Below are positions 31,988-42,022 of a stretch of 64,000 nt of DNA, piece after piece. The notes beneath the pieces are model-generated. The model did not search any database. It was not told the origin of the DNA and saw nothing but the letters and a program-made list of their open reading frames with translations. The translations under genes were made by a program, and so were the position numbers. The first letter of the stretch is position 1, and every line of letters begins with the position of its first letter. Origin of the DNA: Pectobacterium brasiliense (GTDB lineage Bacteria > Pseudomonadota > Gammaproteobacteria > Enterobacterales > Enterobacteriaceae); contig NZ_JACGFN010000001.1 in assembly GCF_016950255.1 (NCBI RefSeq), positions 3,038,001 to 3,102,000 of the forward strand. The letters are read 5' to 3'.

Positions 31988-32030
31988 TTCAATAGCTTAT
32001 CAAATGTAGTTAAAACGAGAAGAGAGACGT

Positions 32031-32990
32031 ATGGCGGAGTACAAGCCAACTATCAAAGCCCCGGGAAAGTATGGCGATATCCTCTTCAGCACGCTGGTAA
32101 AACTGGCGGCGCTGGTCACGCTACTGTTATTGGGTGGCATCATTGTTTCCCTGATTGTGGCGTCCTGGCCTAGCATCGAGAAGTTCGGTTTTGCCTTCTT
32201 GTGGACGAAAGAATGGGATGCGCCCGCAGAGCAGTTTGGTGCACTGGTTCCGATTTACGGCACCATCGTTACCTCACTGATTGCACTGATTATTGCGATT
32301 CCGATTAGCTTCGGTATTGCGCTATTTCTGACAGAACTGGCACCAGCCTGGTTGAAGCGTCCGCTTGGCGTGGCGATTGAATTGCTGGCGGCCATACCAA
32401 GTATTGTTTACGGCATGTGGGGGCTGTTCATTTTCGCTCCGCTGTTTGCCGAATACTTCCAACAGCCGGTAGGCAACGTCCTGTCTGGTATTCCTATTGT
32501 TGGCGCACTGTTCTCCGGCCCGGCGTTCGGGATCGGTATTCTGGCGGCCGGCGTCATTTTGGCCATCATGATTATCCCGTACATTGCGGCGGTGATGCGT
32601 GATGTGTTTGAGCAAACGCCGGTGATGATGAAAGAGTCCGCCTACGGCATCGGCTGTACGACGTGGGAAGTCATCTGGCGCATTGTGCTGCCTTACACCA
32701 AAAACGGCGTGATCGGCGGGGTGATGTTGGGACTGGGTCGCGCGCTGGGGGAAACCATGGCGGTCACCTTTATCATCGGTAACACCTACCAGCTCGACAG
32801 CGCGTCGCTATATATGCCTGGCAACAGTATTACCTCTGCGCTGGCGAACGAATTCGCCGAAGCGGAATCCGGTCTGCACACGGCGGCGCTGATGGAGCTG
32901 GGGCTGATTCTGTTTGTGATTACCTTTATTGTTCTGGCGTGTTCAAAGCTGATGGTTATGCGTCTGGCAAAAAATGAGGGAGCGCGCTAA
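32031..32990 (+). CDS. pstC: Phosphate ABC transporter permease PstC
   Basis: PstC is one of the two membrane subunits of the high-affinity phosphate transporter. The 319-residue protein has about six membrane helices and the ABC permease coupling loop (EAA-like, around residues 205-225: [17 protein letters not shown]). Its stop shares one base with the pstA start. Confidence 0.96.
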   Translation: MAEYKPTIKAPGKYGDILFSTLVKLAALVTLLLLGGIIVSLIVASWPSIEKFGFAFLWTKEWDAPAEQFGALVPIYGTIVTSLIALIIAIPISFGIALFLTELAPAWLKRPLGVAIELLAAIPSIVYGMWGLFIFAPLFAEYFQQPVGNVLSGIPIVGALFSGPAFGIGILAAGVILAIMIIPYIAAVMRDVFEQTPVMMKESAYGIGCTTWEVIWRIVLPYTKNGVIGGVMLGLGRALGETMAVTFIIGNTYQLDSASLYMPGNSITSALANEFAEAESGLHTAALMELGLILFVITFIVLACSKLMVMRLAKNEGAR

Positions 32991-33877
32991 TGGCTACATT
33001 AGGCATAGAGCAAGAAGCCGCACTGGCACGCTCGCGGCGTAAAATGCAGGCCTGGCGTCGCCAGAAAAACCGCATTGCGCTGTTCTTATCCATGTCCACG
33101 ATGGCATTTGGCCTGTTCTGGCTGGTCTGGATTCTGTTTTCGACCGTGACCCGAGGCGTGGATGGCATGTCTCTGGCGTTATTTACCGAAATGACGCCGC
33201 CGCCCAATACGGCGGGTGGCGGGTTGGCGAATGCCATCGTCGGGAGTGGATTGCTGATTCTGTGGGCAACGCTGCTGGGGACGCCGCTGGGGATTATGGC
33301 GGGCATCTATCTGGCGGAATACGGTCGTAAATCCTGGATTGCCGAAGTGATTCGTTTCATCAACGACATTCTGCTGTCAGCACCGTCGATTGTGGTGGGT
33401 CTGTTTGTCTACACGCTCGTCGTAGCAAAGATGCAGCACTTCTCCGGCTGGGCGGGTGTGATTGCGCTGGCGCTGTTGCAGGTGCCGATTGTGATTCGTA
33501 CCACTGAGAACATGCTAAAACTGGTGCCGGATAGCCTGCGTGAAGCGGCTTATGCGCTGGGTACGCCGAAATGGAAAATGATTTCTGCGATTACGCTGAA
33601 GGCATCGGTATCGGGCATCATCACTGGGGTGCTGCTGGCTATCGCGCGTATTGCCGGGGAAACCGCACCGCTGCTGTTTACGTCGCTGTCGAATCAGTTC
33701 TGGAGCACGGATCTGATGCATCCGATTGCTAACCTGCCGGTCACCATATTTAAGTTTGCCATGAGCCCGTTTGTGGAGTGGCAACAGCTGGCCTGGGCGG
33801 GTGTACTGCTGATTACGCTGTGTGTGCTGCTGCTGAATATTCTGGCGCGCGTTATTTTCTCTGCCAAGAAGCACTAA
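32990..33877 (+). CDS. pstA: Phosphate ABC transporter permease PstA
   Basis: PstA is the second membrane subunit, paired with PstC. The 295-residue product has six predicted helices and an EAA-type coupling loop ([15 protein letters not shown] near residue 184). It overlaps pstC by one base. The short leader to pstB (86 bp) has no terminator. Confidence 0.96.
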   Translation: MATLGIEQEAALARSRRKMQAWRRQKNRIALFLSMSTMAFGLFWLVWILFSTVTRGVDGMSLALFTEMTPPPNTAGGGLANAIVGSGLLILWATLLGTPLGIMAGIYLAEYGRKSWIAEVIRFINDILLSAPSIVVGLFVYTLVVAKMQHFSGWAGVIALALLQVPIVIRTTENMLKLVPDSLREAAYALGTPKWKMISAITLKASVSGIITGVLLAIARIAGETAPLLFTSLSNQFWSTDLMHPIANLPVTIFKFAMSPFVEWQQLAWAGVLLITLCVLLLNILARVIFSAKKH

Positions 33878-33903
33878 TTCGCTAAGAAATAGTCGTTTTC
33901 TGA

Positions 33904-34737
<834 letters not shown>

Positions 34738-34749
34738 TTAGGAAGCATC

Positions 34750-35478
34750 ATGGATAATCTGAATCTGAACAAACACATTTCCGGTCAGTTTAACGCCGAA
34801 CTGGAACACATCCGCACGCAGGTCCTGACCATGGGCGGGCTGGTGGAACAACAGCTGAGTGACGCGATTACCGCGATGCATAATCAGGATGCGGAGCTGG
34901 CTCAGCAGGTTATTGAAGGCGATGCCAAAGTTAACCTGATGGAAGTGGCGATTGATGAGGCCTGCGTGCGCATTATTGCGAAGCGTCAGCCTACCGCCAG
35001 CGATCTGCGTCTGGTGATGGCGATCATCAAAACCATCTCCGAGCTGGAACGTATCGGTGACGTAGCGGATAAAATCTGTCGCACCGCGCTGGAGAAATTC
35101 TCCCATCAGCATCAGCCGCTGCTGGTGAGTCTGGAGTCATTAGGACGCCACACCGTGCAGATGCTGCATGACGTGCTGGATGCGTTTGCCCGCATGGATC
35201 TGGACGAAGCGATTCGTATTTATCGCGAAGACAAAAAAGTGGATAAAGAGTACGAAGGGATTGTGCGTCAACTGATGACTCACATGATGGAAGATCCTCG
35301 TACTATCCCTAGTGTACTGACTGCGTTGTTCTGCGCCCGTTCTATCGAGCGTATCGGTGACCGTTGCCAGAATATCTGCGAATTTATCTTCTACTTCGTC
35401 AAAGGTCAGGATTTCCGCCACCTCGGCGGCGATGCGCTGGAAAAGCTGTTGGCGCAGAAAGATAAAGCGGAAGAGTAA
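34750..35478 (+). CDS. phoU: Phosphate signalling regulator PhoU
   Basis: PhoU couples the Pst transporter to PhoR and represses the Pho regulon when phosphate is high. The 242-residue protein is a double three-helix bundle with the two conserved metal-binding E/D-x-x-x-D motifs: [12 protein letters not shown] (near residue 98) and [12 protein letters not shown] (near residue 198). Last gene of the operon, followed by a strong terminator. Confidence 0.97.
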   Translation: MDNLNLNKHISGQFNAELEHIRTQVLTMGGLVEQQLSDAITAMHNQDAELAQQVIEGDAKVNLMEVAIDEACVRIIAKRQPTASDLRLVMAIIKTISELERIGDVADKICRTALEKFSHQHQPLLVSLESLGRHTVQMLHDVLDAFARMDLDEAIRIYREDKKVDKEYEGIVRQLMTHMMEDPRTIPSVLTALFCARSIERIGDRCQNICEFIFYFVKGQDFRHLGGDALEKLLAQKDKAEE

Positions 35479-35500
35479 GCTAGTTTTTGTGCTCATCGTG

Positions 35501-35531
35501 ATAACGCCCTGCTCGCAGGGCGTTATTTTTT
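35501..35531 (+). terminator. Intrinsic terminator of the pst-phoU operon
   Basis: A perfect 12-bp stem (35501-35512 with 35515-35526) ends in a T tract. Its right arm overlaps the last codons of the opposing HTH-cupin gene. Confidence 0.9.
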
Positions 35532-36089
35532 ATCAGGATAGTGAATCAAATCGTGGAAGCGCACCATGGTGCCGGCAGGGTTGTGGTAGCGGTGGTCTCT
35601 GTCGGCAGCAAAGCGTAGAGCATCCCCAGCGGACAATACATGCGTCTGCCCATCAACAGTCATCTCCAGTTGTCCCTCCAGCACAATAATATGCTCGATC
35701 ACCCCGCTTTCATGCGCCGATGAGGTGCTGCTGGCACCCGCCTCCAGTTCAATAACCAACATATCAAAACGCAGTTTTTCGTCGAAGGGGAAGAGGGGAA
35801 CCACGTGCATTCCCGCTTCGTTTTCCTTGAATGACGACCCCGCACCCGAGCGATAGGTCACGTCTTCATCCGCGAGCGTCGGTTCGATAAAGGTGGAAAA
35901 CGCCACATTCATGCCGGTCGCAATTTTCCACAGCGTGGCGACCGTCGGGCTGGATTCACCGCGCTCGATCTGGCCGAGCATTGCTTTGCTCACGCCCGTC
36001 TCTTCTGCCGCCCGTGTGAGGCTCCAGCCTTTCTCTTGTCTTAACGTTTTCAACGTATTGCCAATACGGCGGGTTAGCTCATCAGACAT
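35523..36089 (-). CDS. HTH (XRE family) regulator with C-terminal cupin, YdcN/SutR-like
   Basis: The 188-residue protein has a Cro/CI-type helix-turn-helix (residues about 8-62, with SLTRAAEETGVSKAMLGQIE) and a cupin sensor domain (about 110-180). In E. coli the homologous pair ydcN (sutR)/ydcO is divergent as here. Two perfect palindromes in the shared intergenic region are likely operators. The ATG at 36089 has AGGAG upstream; an in-frame TTG one codon earlier is unlikely. The effector is unknown. Confidence 0.85.
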   Translation of the reverse strand: MSDELTRRIGNTLKTLRQEKGWSLTRAAEETGVSKAMLGQIERGESSPTVATLWKIATGMNVAFSTFIEPTLADEDVTYRSGAGSSFKENEAGMHVVPLFPFDEKLRFDMLVIELEAGASSTSSAHESGVIEHIIVLEGQLEMTVDGQTHVLSAGDALRFAADRDHRYHNPAGTMVRFHDLIHYPDKK

Positions 36090-36107
36090 CAATATTAGCT
36101 CCTTATT

Positions 36108-36160
36108 GTGCGTTATAGCGCACGATGTTATGTTAATGCTTTCTGTGCGTTATAACGCAC
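36108..36160. promoter_or_regulatory. Duplicated palindromic operator between the regulator and BenE-type transporter
   Basis: Two copies of the perfect or near-perfect palindrome GTGCGTTATARCGCAC lie at 36108-36123 and 36145-36160, with centres 37 bp apart (about 3.5 helical turns). They fall between two divergent starts (36089 and 36181). Binding by the adjacent HTH-cupin protein is the simplest reading and would be autoregulatory. Confidence 0.75.
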
Positions 36161-36180
36161 GACAAGAGTGAAGGTATACC

Positions 36181-37392
36181 ATGCCTGCGTCATTTGCGCT
36201 AAAAGATGTCACCTTTTCGACCCTCATCGCCGGTTTTGTTGCGGTGCTGGTAGGCTACACCAGTTCAGCCGCCATCATTTTTCAGGCAGCGGAAGCGGCA
36301 GGGGCCAGTGCGATGCAGATCGGAGGCTGGTTAAGCATGTTGGGGATTGCCCAAGGGCTGGCGTCGATTAGCCTGTCGCTATACTACCGTGCGCCGATAC
36401 TGGCGGCTTGGTCAACGCCGGGGGCAGCGCTGTTGGTCACCAGCCTGCCGGGTACATCGCTCAATGAGGCGATCGGCGTGTTCCTGTTTGCCTCCGCGCT
36501 TATTTTTATCTGCGGGATCACCGGTCTTTTTGCCCGTCTGATGAATGTGATTCCGCAGGCTATTTCTGCCGCGATGCTGGCGGGGATTTTGCTGCGTTTT
36601 GGCGCGGATGCCTTTCTTTCCCTGCAACAGGATTTCTGGCTGGCTTTTGCGATGTGCGTGACCTATTTGCTCAGCCGTCGGCTGCTGCCGCGCTTTGCCA
36701 TTGTACTGACGCTGCTTGCTGGCCTGCTGTTGGCCCTATTTCGTGGGCAAATTGCGGTTTCTGATTCGCCGCTGGTGTTCGCTGTACCGGAACTCATTAC
36801 ACCGCATTTTTCGTGGGCGTCTTTGCTGGGCGTTGGCATTCCATTCTTCATTGTCACCATGGCATCACAAAACGCACCGGGCGTTGCCACGCTGAAAGCG
36901 GCGGGCTATCAGGTTCCTATCTCACCGCTGATTACCGTTACGGCATTAATCGCGCTGATTTTGACGCCGTTCGGTGGTTTTTCCGTATGTATCGCCGCGA
37001 TTACCGCCGCGATCTGTATGGGACCGGATGTGCATCCCGATCCGAAGAAACGCTATCTTGCCGCCATCGCTGCCGGTGGCTTTTATCTGCTGGCGGGCGT
37101 TTTTGGCGGATCGATCGGACAGCTTTTCACGGCGCTACCGCAGCCGCTGATTCACGCTATCGCCGGTTTGGCGCTGCTCAGCACCATTTCGGGCAGCCTG
37201 TATCGCGCTTTGCTGGATGAACAACAGCGCGATGCCGCAGTGGTCACTTTCCTGATCACCGCCTCCGGATTAACGCTATGGGGAATCGGTGCGGCGTTTT
37301 GGGGACTGATCGGGGGGATGATGACCTGGTTAGTGCTGTCCGGGGGAAAGCGACGCCACGCTGATGGCATCAGGAATACAGGCGAGCGCTAA
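36181..37392 (+). CDS. ydcO: BenE-family benzoate/H+ symporter-like transporter (YdcO-like)
   Basis: The 403-residue protein is a BenE-family inner membrane transporter with about eleven hydrophobic segments. It resembles E. coli YdcO (391 residues), which is divergent from the sutR regulator as here. The substrate is not established; benzoate is a family name only. The short divergent spacer carries a double operator. Confidence 0.85.
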   Translation: MPASFALKDVTFSTLIAGFVAVLVGYTSSAAIIFQAAEAAGASAMQIGGWLSMLGIAQGLASISLSLYYRAPILAAWSTPGAALLVTSLPGTSLNEAIGVFLFASALIFICGITGLFARLMNVIPQAISAAMLAGILLRFGADAFLSLQQDFWLAFAMCVTYLLSRRLLPRFAIVLTLLAGLLLALFRGQIAVSDSPLVFAVPELITPHFSWASLLGVGIPFFIVTMASQNAPGVATLKAAGYQVPISPLITVTALIALILTPFGGFSVCIAAITAAICMGPDVHPDPKKRYLAAIAAGGFYLLAGVFGGSIGQLFTALPQPLIHAIAGLALLSTISGSLYRALLDEQQRDAAVVTFLITASGLTLWGIGAAFWGLIGGMMTWLVLSGGKRRHADGIRNTGER

Positions 37393-37421
37393 TCTTAAAT
37401 TAATCCTCAACGAATAAGAGA

Positions 37422-37439
37422 ACGCCGTTTTTTCGGCGT
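37422..37439 (+). terminator. Hairpin downstream of the BenE-type gene
   Basis: ACGCCG/CGGCGT with a loop of six T residues lies 29 bp after the stop. A further T-rich segment follows only after several bases, so strength is uncertain. Confidence 0.45.
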
Positions 37440-37504
37440 CGCGATTTTAGTTTCATTGATGAATGTCCCGCTACGATTTCGTCATCTTAATCATGGTGAC
37501 ATTC

Positions 37505-38500
37505 ATGGACATTACTTCTACACAATCACTTGGCAATACGAAAACCCAGTTTCGGGCCGCATTTTCCCTGTTGCTGGCATTGGCAACGGGTAAACACAAG
37601 CCGGATCGGCGCTGGGAGAGCCTCCAGTGGCGTATGAAATATACATCCCGAGTGATGCTTCACCCGCTGCTGACCATGAAATGGCTCAGTTTTATCGTCG
37701 ATTATCCCGTACAGGATATTTTTCAACGTGACGGAAATGAGCTGTACAGTAAGCTCCAGCGCCCATACCTGATGGCGTCGCTACCGGCACATAAAACCTG
37801 TACGGCCTTAATGGATCATTACCGCTTTATTCGAACGTTGCCGTTACACCGCCAGCGTTTGTTATATAGCCAGAACGGGGGCGGTAACGTGCTGGCCAGT
37901 TTTCAGGGAAAAAGCGGTGAAAATTACACGCTTCGCCTGATGACTAACGATCAAATGTGTAAGGAAGGTGAGCTCTCCCTACAGCTTGAGAACAGCAAGC
38001 ACGTGTTGGCACAGATGACGTTCTCCATCCTGCGCATTGAAGGGGAAATGAGCCTGTTTGTCGGTGGGATTCAGGGACCGGATGCACAAACGCCGCATCA
38101 GGTTATCCAGGGCGCGACGCGAGATTGCCATAGTCTGTTTCCCAAACGTATTCTTCTGGAAGGCCTGATTAACCTGGCCTGTAACCTTAATTTGGCGCAC
38201 GTTATCGTGGTCAGTAACGAAACGCATATCTATAAACACTGGCGCTATCGCAGTAAGAAACGCCATGTTTTTCTGGCCGACTACAATGCGTTCCTTTTCG
38301 CTCATGGCGGTCAACTGCGGCCTGATGGCAACATTGCGCTTCCGTTATCGCTTGCGAGAAAGTCTGAACAGGACATACCCAGCCGCAAGAGGGCAGAATA
38401 TCGCCGACGCTATGCGCTCTTTGATGAGGTAGCCTGCCAGATTAATGACGTACTCGCCGGTAGTCCGCCGCTTTCCATCAATCTACCTAGCCGTACCTGA
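37505..38500 (+). CDS. VirK/YbjX family (DUF535) protein
   Basis: The 331-residue product from ATG 37505 is a VirK/YbjX-type DUF535 protein, soluble, without signal peptide. Relatives are linked to virulence and to PhoP-dependent adaptation in Shigella and Salmonella. It carries the family stretch with GGIQGPD and a C-terminal basic RKRAEYRRRYALFDE. Starts at 37463 and 37493 are also in frame, but only 37505 has a GGTGA at useful spacing. I see no PhoP box upstream. Biochemical activity is unknown. Confidence 0.8.
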   Translation: MDITSTQSLGNTKTQFRAAFSLLLALATGKHKPDRRWESLQWRMKYTSRVMLHPLLTMKWLSFIVDYPVQDIFQRDGNELYSKLQRPYLMASLPAHKTCTALMDHYRFIRTLPLHRQRLLYSQNGGGNVLASFQGKSGENYTLRLMTNDQMCKEGELSLQLENSKHVLAQMTFSILRIEGEMSLFVGGIQGPDAQTPHQVIQGATRDCHSLFPKRILLEGLINLACNLNLAHVIVVSNETHIYKHWRYRSKKRHVFLADYNAFLFAHGGQLRPDGNIALPLSLARKSEQDIPSRKRAEYRRRYALFDEVACQINDVLAGSPPLSINLPSRT

Positions 38501-38624
38501 ATCAGGATAATCTGCCAGAATACCGAAGTAACATAAGGTTATATTATAGCTATTTATGTTATTTCCCGCGTTTTCGCCCTGCTGATAGCCTGCGGTTAAT
38601 ACAGCAATAATTAAGGGGCAGGGA

Positions 38625-39461
38625 ATGAAAAAGCAGATTTTGACAGTGACTTTATTGGCCGGGTTGGCTTCCGTTTCTGGTGCTGCACAGGCCGATAAAT
38701 TAGATGATATTCAGAAGGCGGGCGTGGTGAAAATTGCCGTCTTCGACAGCAATCCGCCGTTTGGCTATGTCGATCCGCAGAGCAAAAAGCTGGTGGGTTA
38801 TGACGTAGATATCGCCGAGGCGATTGGTAAGGCGTTGGGCGTAAAGGTGGAGCTGCGCGCGACCAACCCAGCGAACCGTATTCCTTTGTTAAGCTCGCAG
38901 AAAGTCGATCTGATCGCCGCGAACTTCACCATTACCGATGAGCGTGCCAAGCAGGTTAACTTTAGTATCCCTTACTTCGCGACCGGGCAAAAATTCATCG
39001 CCCGTAAAGGCGTGCTGAAAACGCCGGAAGACATCAAAACGCTGCGTATTGGCGCGGATAAAGGCACCGTGCAGGAAATTACCCTGCGCGAGCATTATCC
39101 GACGGCCAAAGTGATTTCCTACGACGATACGCCGCTGGCTTTCGCCGCGCTGCGTAACGGCAACGTTCAGGCCATCACGCAGGACGATGCCAAGCTGGTC
39201 GGCCTGCTGGCTAACGTGCCCGATGCGCAGAAGGCTGAGTTTGAAATCTCTCCGTTCAGCATTACCAAAGAGTATCAGGGTGTTGGAATTCCGAAGGGCG
39301 AAGAGCGTCTGACGGCGAAAATTAACGACACGCTGATTAATCTGGAAAAACAGGGTGAAGCGAAGACGATTTACGATCGCTGGTTTGGGCCGAGTACGAA
39401 GTCATCCCAGCCGCGCGGCGATTTCACCTTTGCCCCGTTGGATCAACAACCTAAATCCTGA
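38625..39461 (+). CDS. Amino-acid ABC transporter substrate-binding protein (family 3)
   Basis: This 278-residue protein is a family 3 solute-binding protein with a signal peptide ending near A-Q-A (residues ~20-22). Ligand-binding features include F-G-Y-V-D and the family region GYDVDIAEAIGKALG. Polar amino acids are the usual substrates; which one cannot be told. It heads a three-gene unit with two permeases and is separated from them by an attenuator-like hairpin. No ATPase gene follows. Confidence 0.9.
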   Translation: MKKQILTVTLLAGLASVSGAAQADKLDDIQKAGVVKIAVFDSNPPFGYVDPQSKKLVGYDVDIAEAIGKALGVKVELRATNPANRIPLLSSQKVDLIAANFTITDERAKQVNFSIPYFATGQKFIARKGVLKTPEDIKTLRIGADKGTVQEITLREHYPTAKVISYDDTPLAFAALRNGNVQAITQDDAKLVGLLANVPDAQKAEFEISPFSITKEYQGVGIPKGEERLTAKINDTLINLEKQGEAKTIYDRWFGPSTKSSQPRGDFTFAPLDQQPKS

Positions 39462-39488
39462 TAGCTGACGCCTGATGCTATGATCCCA

Positions 39489-39514
39489 GCCCTCTGCAAT
39501 ACAATGCAGAGGGC
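39489..39514 (+). terminator. Attenuator-like hairpin behind the binding-protein gene
   Basis: A perfect 10-bp stem GCCCTCTGCA/TGCAGAGGGC with a six-base loop is followed by ATTTCTATTT. It would let the binding protein be made in excess over the permeases. Confidence 0.7.
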
Positions 39515-39559
39515 ATTTCTATTTGTACTTCGTAATAATGACAAAGAGAGATAAAACGC

Positions 39560-40303
39560 ATGGATACGGCGCTGCAATCGCTTGAATCGTGGCTGTTGGC
39601 TCCTCAATACCTCCTCTGGCTGTGGCACGGTTTCCTGATCACGCTGGGTATTTCCCTGAGTACGATCGTTCTGTCTACGGTGCTGGGCTTTCTGTTGGCG
39701 GCGGCCAGAGACAGCCAGATTCGTGTGCTGCGCGGCGTTGTGGTGGCCTATAGCTCGCTATTTCGTAATACGCCGCTGCTGGTGCAGCTGTTTTTCTGGT
39801 ATTTCGGGGCCGGGCAACTCTTTCCCTCAGCGATGATGCAATGGTTGAACACCCCGCATGCTCTTTCCCTGTTGGGCACGACGTTAGCGTGGCCTTCTTT
39901 TGAGTTTCTGGCAGGCCTGGCAGGGCTGACGCTCTACTCCAGCGCGTTTATTGCGGAGGAAATCCGTTCCGGTGTTCGCGGTGTAGCACGCGGGCAGAAG
40001 TACGCGGCGCATGCTCTGGGGTTAACCGGCTGGCAATCCATGCGTTATGTGGTATTGCCGCAGGCGCTAAAAATCGCCCTGCCACCGCTACTTGGGCAGT
40101 ACATGAATATCGTTAAGAACTCGTCGTTGACGATGGCGATTGGCGTCGCTGAATTGTCCTACGCATCGCGTCAGGTGGAGACGGAAACCTTGCGCACGTT
40201 TCAGGCATTTGGTGTAGCGACGGTGTTGTACATCGTGATTATTGCGGTGATGGAAGGCTGGGGCATGTGGCGTCAGCAGCGTAGTCTGGCTGAGAGGCAT
40301 TAA
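39560..40303 (+). CDS. Amino-acid ABC transporter permease 1
   Basis: The 247-residue protein is a HisMQ-type permease with about five membrane helices and the coupling loop around AHALGLTGWQSMRYVVLPQALK (split here for length). The following permease gene begins two bases after its stop. It is the partner of the adjacent permease and the upstream binding protein. Confidence 0.9.
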   Translation: MDTALQSLESWLLAPQYLLWLWHGFLITLGISLSTIVLSTVLGFLLAAARDSQIRVLRGVVVAYSSLFRNTPLLVQLFFWYFGAGQLFPSAMMQWLNTPHALSLLGTTLAWPSFEFLAGLAGLTLYSSAFIAEEIRSGVRGVARGQKYAAHALGLTGWQSMRYVVLPQALKIALPPLLGQYMNIVKNSSLTMAIGVAELSYASRQVETETLRTFQAFGVATVLYIVIIAVMEGWGMWRQQRSLAERH

Positions 40304-40304
40304 G

Positions 40305-41033
40305 ATGGATTTTACCGTTATCACCGATAACATCGACTATTTGATGTGGGGTACGTTCCCAGATGGTCCGCTGGGTGGCGCGGCGCTGACGCTGGTGATG
40401 AGCCTGCTGGCTGGCGTAGCCTCTGCCATCTTGGGTACGATTTTGGGCGTGGCGCTGGCAATGTCCCGGGGATGGTGGAGTGCGCTGTTGGCGATGGTGC
40501 TGGGGTTCTTCCGGGCGATTCCCGTCATCATGCTGATTTTCTGGACCTACTTCCTGCTGCCGATCGTTTTTGGCGTCGATATCCCTGAAATTACGACCGT
40601 GGTGTGCGCGCTGGCGCTGATCGCCTCGGCGTATCTCGCGCATGGCGTGAAGGCGGGCATTGTCGCTATTGGGCGCGGTCAGTGGCAGGCCGGACTCTCG
40701 CTGGGATTAAGCCGCTGGCAGGTACTGTGGCAGATTGTCCTGCCGCAGGCGCTGCGGATGATGGTGCCCTCTTTCATTAACCAATGGATTTCCCTGATTA
40801 AAGACACCTCACTGGCCTACATTGTTGGCGTCGGCGAACTGACGTTTCTCGCTACGCAGGTCAATAACCGCAGCATGGTCTACCCGATGGAAGTTTTCTT
40901 GTTTGTCGCGCTGGTCTACTTTGTGTTTTGCCTGTCGCTGGAGCTGCTGGCGAACGGGGTTAATTCCCGTTTTAGCCAGCAGGAAAAGCAGCCGAAGCGT
41001 CGTCTGCTATGGTGGCGGAATAAGCCAGCTTGA
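40305..41033 (+). CDS. Amino-acid ABC transporter permease 2
   Basis: The 242-residue protein is the second HisMQ-type permease, with about five helices and an EAA loop near LSLGLSRWQVLWQIVLPQ. It ends 78 bp before the convergent yieH gene. An ATPase subunit is missing from this unit, so one from another locus must be used. Confidence 0.9.
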   Translation: MDFTVITDNIDYLMWGTFPDGPLGGAALTLVMSLLAGVASAILGTILGVALAMSRGWWSALLAMVLGFFRAIPVIMLIFWTYFLLPIVFGVDIPEITTVVCALALIASAYLAHGVKAGIVAIGRGQWQAGLSLGLSRWQVLWQIVLPQALRMMVPSFINQWISLIKDTSLAYIVGVGELTFLATQVNNRSMVYPMEVFLFVALVYFVFCLSLELLANGVNSRFSQQEKQPKRRLLWWRNKPA

Positions 41034-41111
41034 GGTTGCAGATTGTCGACAAACTTATTTGCAGAACGAAAACGCCGACCTTTTTCAGCAACCTTAAGTT
41101 CGCCTTTGCTA

Positions 41112-41777
41112 CTACGCGGTGATATTCCAGCCTTTTTCGCGCCAGATTTGCGGCAGTTCGCGCATGTCATCGAACATTGTGACCAGCGGGTGATGAATCG
41201 GCTGATTGTGGGGATCGGCGCAGTAATAGAACACCGGAATGCCTGCAGCGATGCCAGCCTGTACGCCAGCGGCGGAATCTTCAACCAGAATGCAGTGCTC
41301 GATAGGAAGCTGTAACTGCTCGGCGGCGTGATACAGCACTGCTGGATCGGGCTTCCATTTTTTCAGATCGTAGCCGCTGTAGAGATGGTCGCCAAACAGA
41401 TCGAGCATATGCGTCAGGCCGAGCGAATGCTGCATCTTGCTGACCGGACCATTGGACACCACGGCCATCGGGACAGTAATCGACTGCACTAACTCACGTG
41501 CACCCTCGATAGGTTGCAGGAATTCATCAAACAGACGTTTCACCTCTTGCCGGAAATGACGCTCCGCATCGTCTACCGATACGGTTAAGCCATGCTGCTG
41601 GCTGATGCGGGCAATAATCTCGTACAGCTTCACGCCCTTGTAGGTTTTTATCACCTCCTCCAGCGATAAGTTCACCCCATACGGGATGAAGATATTCACA
41701 TAAGCCTGGCAACACAGCACTTCGCTATCAACCAGCGTGCCATCACAGTCGAAGAAGACGCATTCAATACGGGGCAT
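41112..41777 (-). CDS. yieH: HAD-family phosphatase, 6-phosphogluconate phosphatase-like
   Basis: The 221-residue protein is a haloacid-dehalogenase phosphatase. The catalytic motif I is F-F-D-C-D-G-T-L-V-D (residues about 8-17), motif II S-N-G near 108 and motif III/IV K-W-K-P-D and L-V-E-D-S-A-A-G. Length and motifs equal E. coli YieH, which acts on 6-phosphogluconate. The ATG at 41777 (AAGGAT upstream) fits; an upstream in-frame TTG is ignored. Adjacent and divergent to adeP, as in E. coli. Confidence 0.92.
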   Translation of the reverse strand: MPRIECVFFDCDGTLVDSEVLCCQAYVNIFIPYGVNLSLEEVIKTYKGVKLYEIIARISQQHGLTVSVDDAERHFRQEVKRLFDEFLQPIEGARELVQSITVPMAVVSNGPVSKMQHSLGLTHMLDLFGDHLYSGYDLKKWKPDPAVLYHAAEQLQLPIEHCILVEDSAAGVQAGIAAGIPVFYYCADPHNQPIHHPLVTMFDDMRELPQIWREKGWNITA

Positions 41778-42022
41778 GACCAATCCTTATCGATGAAATA
41801 AAAGATGAAGTCCTTACTTTAACCAATTGACCCAATATTGCGACCTATAAAGCCATTTTCACTGCTATCTTGCGTAAAATCGGGGGGATTTAACCGAGAG
41901 AAAACGATGACGTTAATAGGTTCTTCTTATTCGATGAAAAAAAACGTGGGATCAACGTAAAAACACCGCATTTTGTTATAGGATACCCGACGACAGTTAT
42001 TCCCTTCTTTGGATTGTTACTC

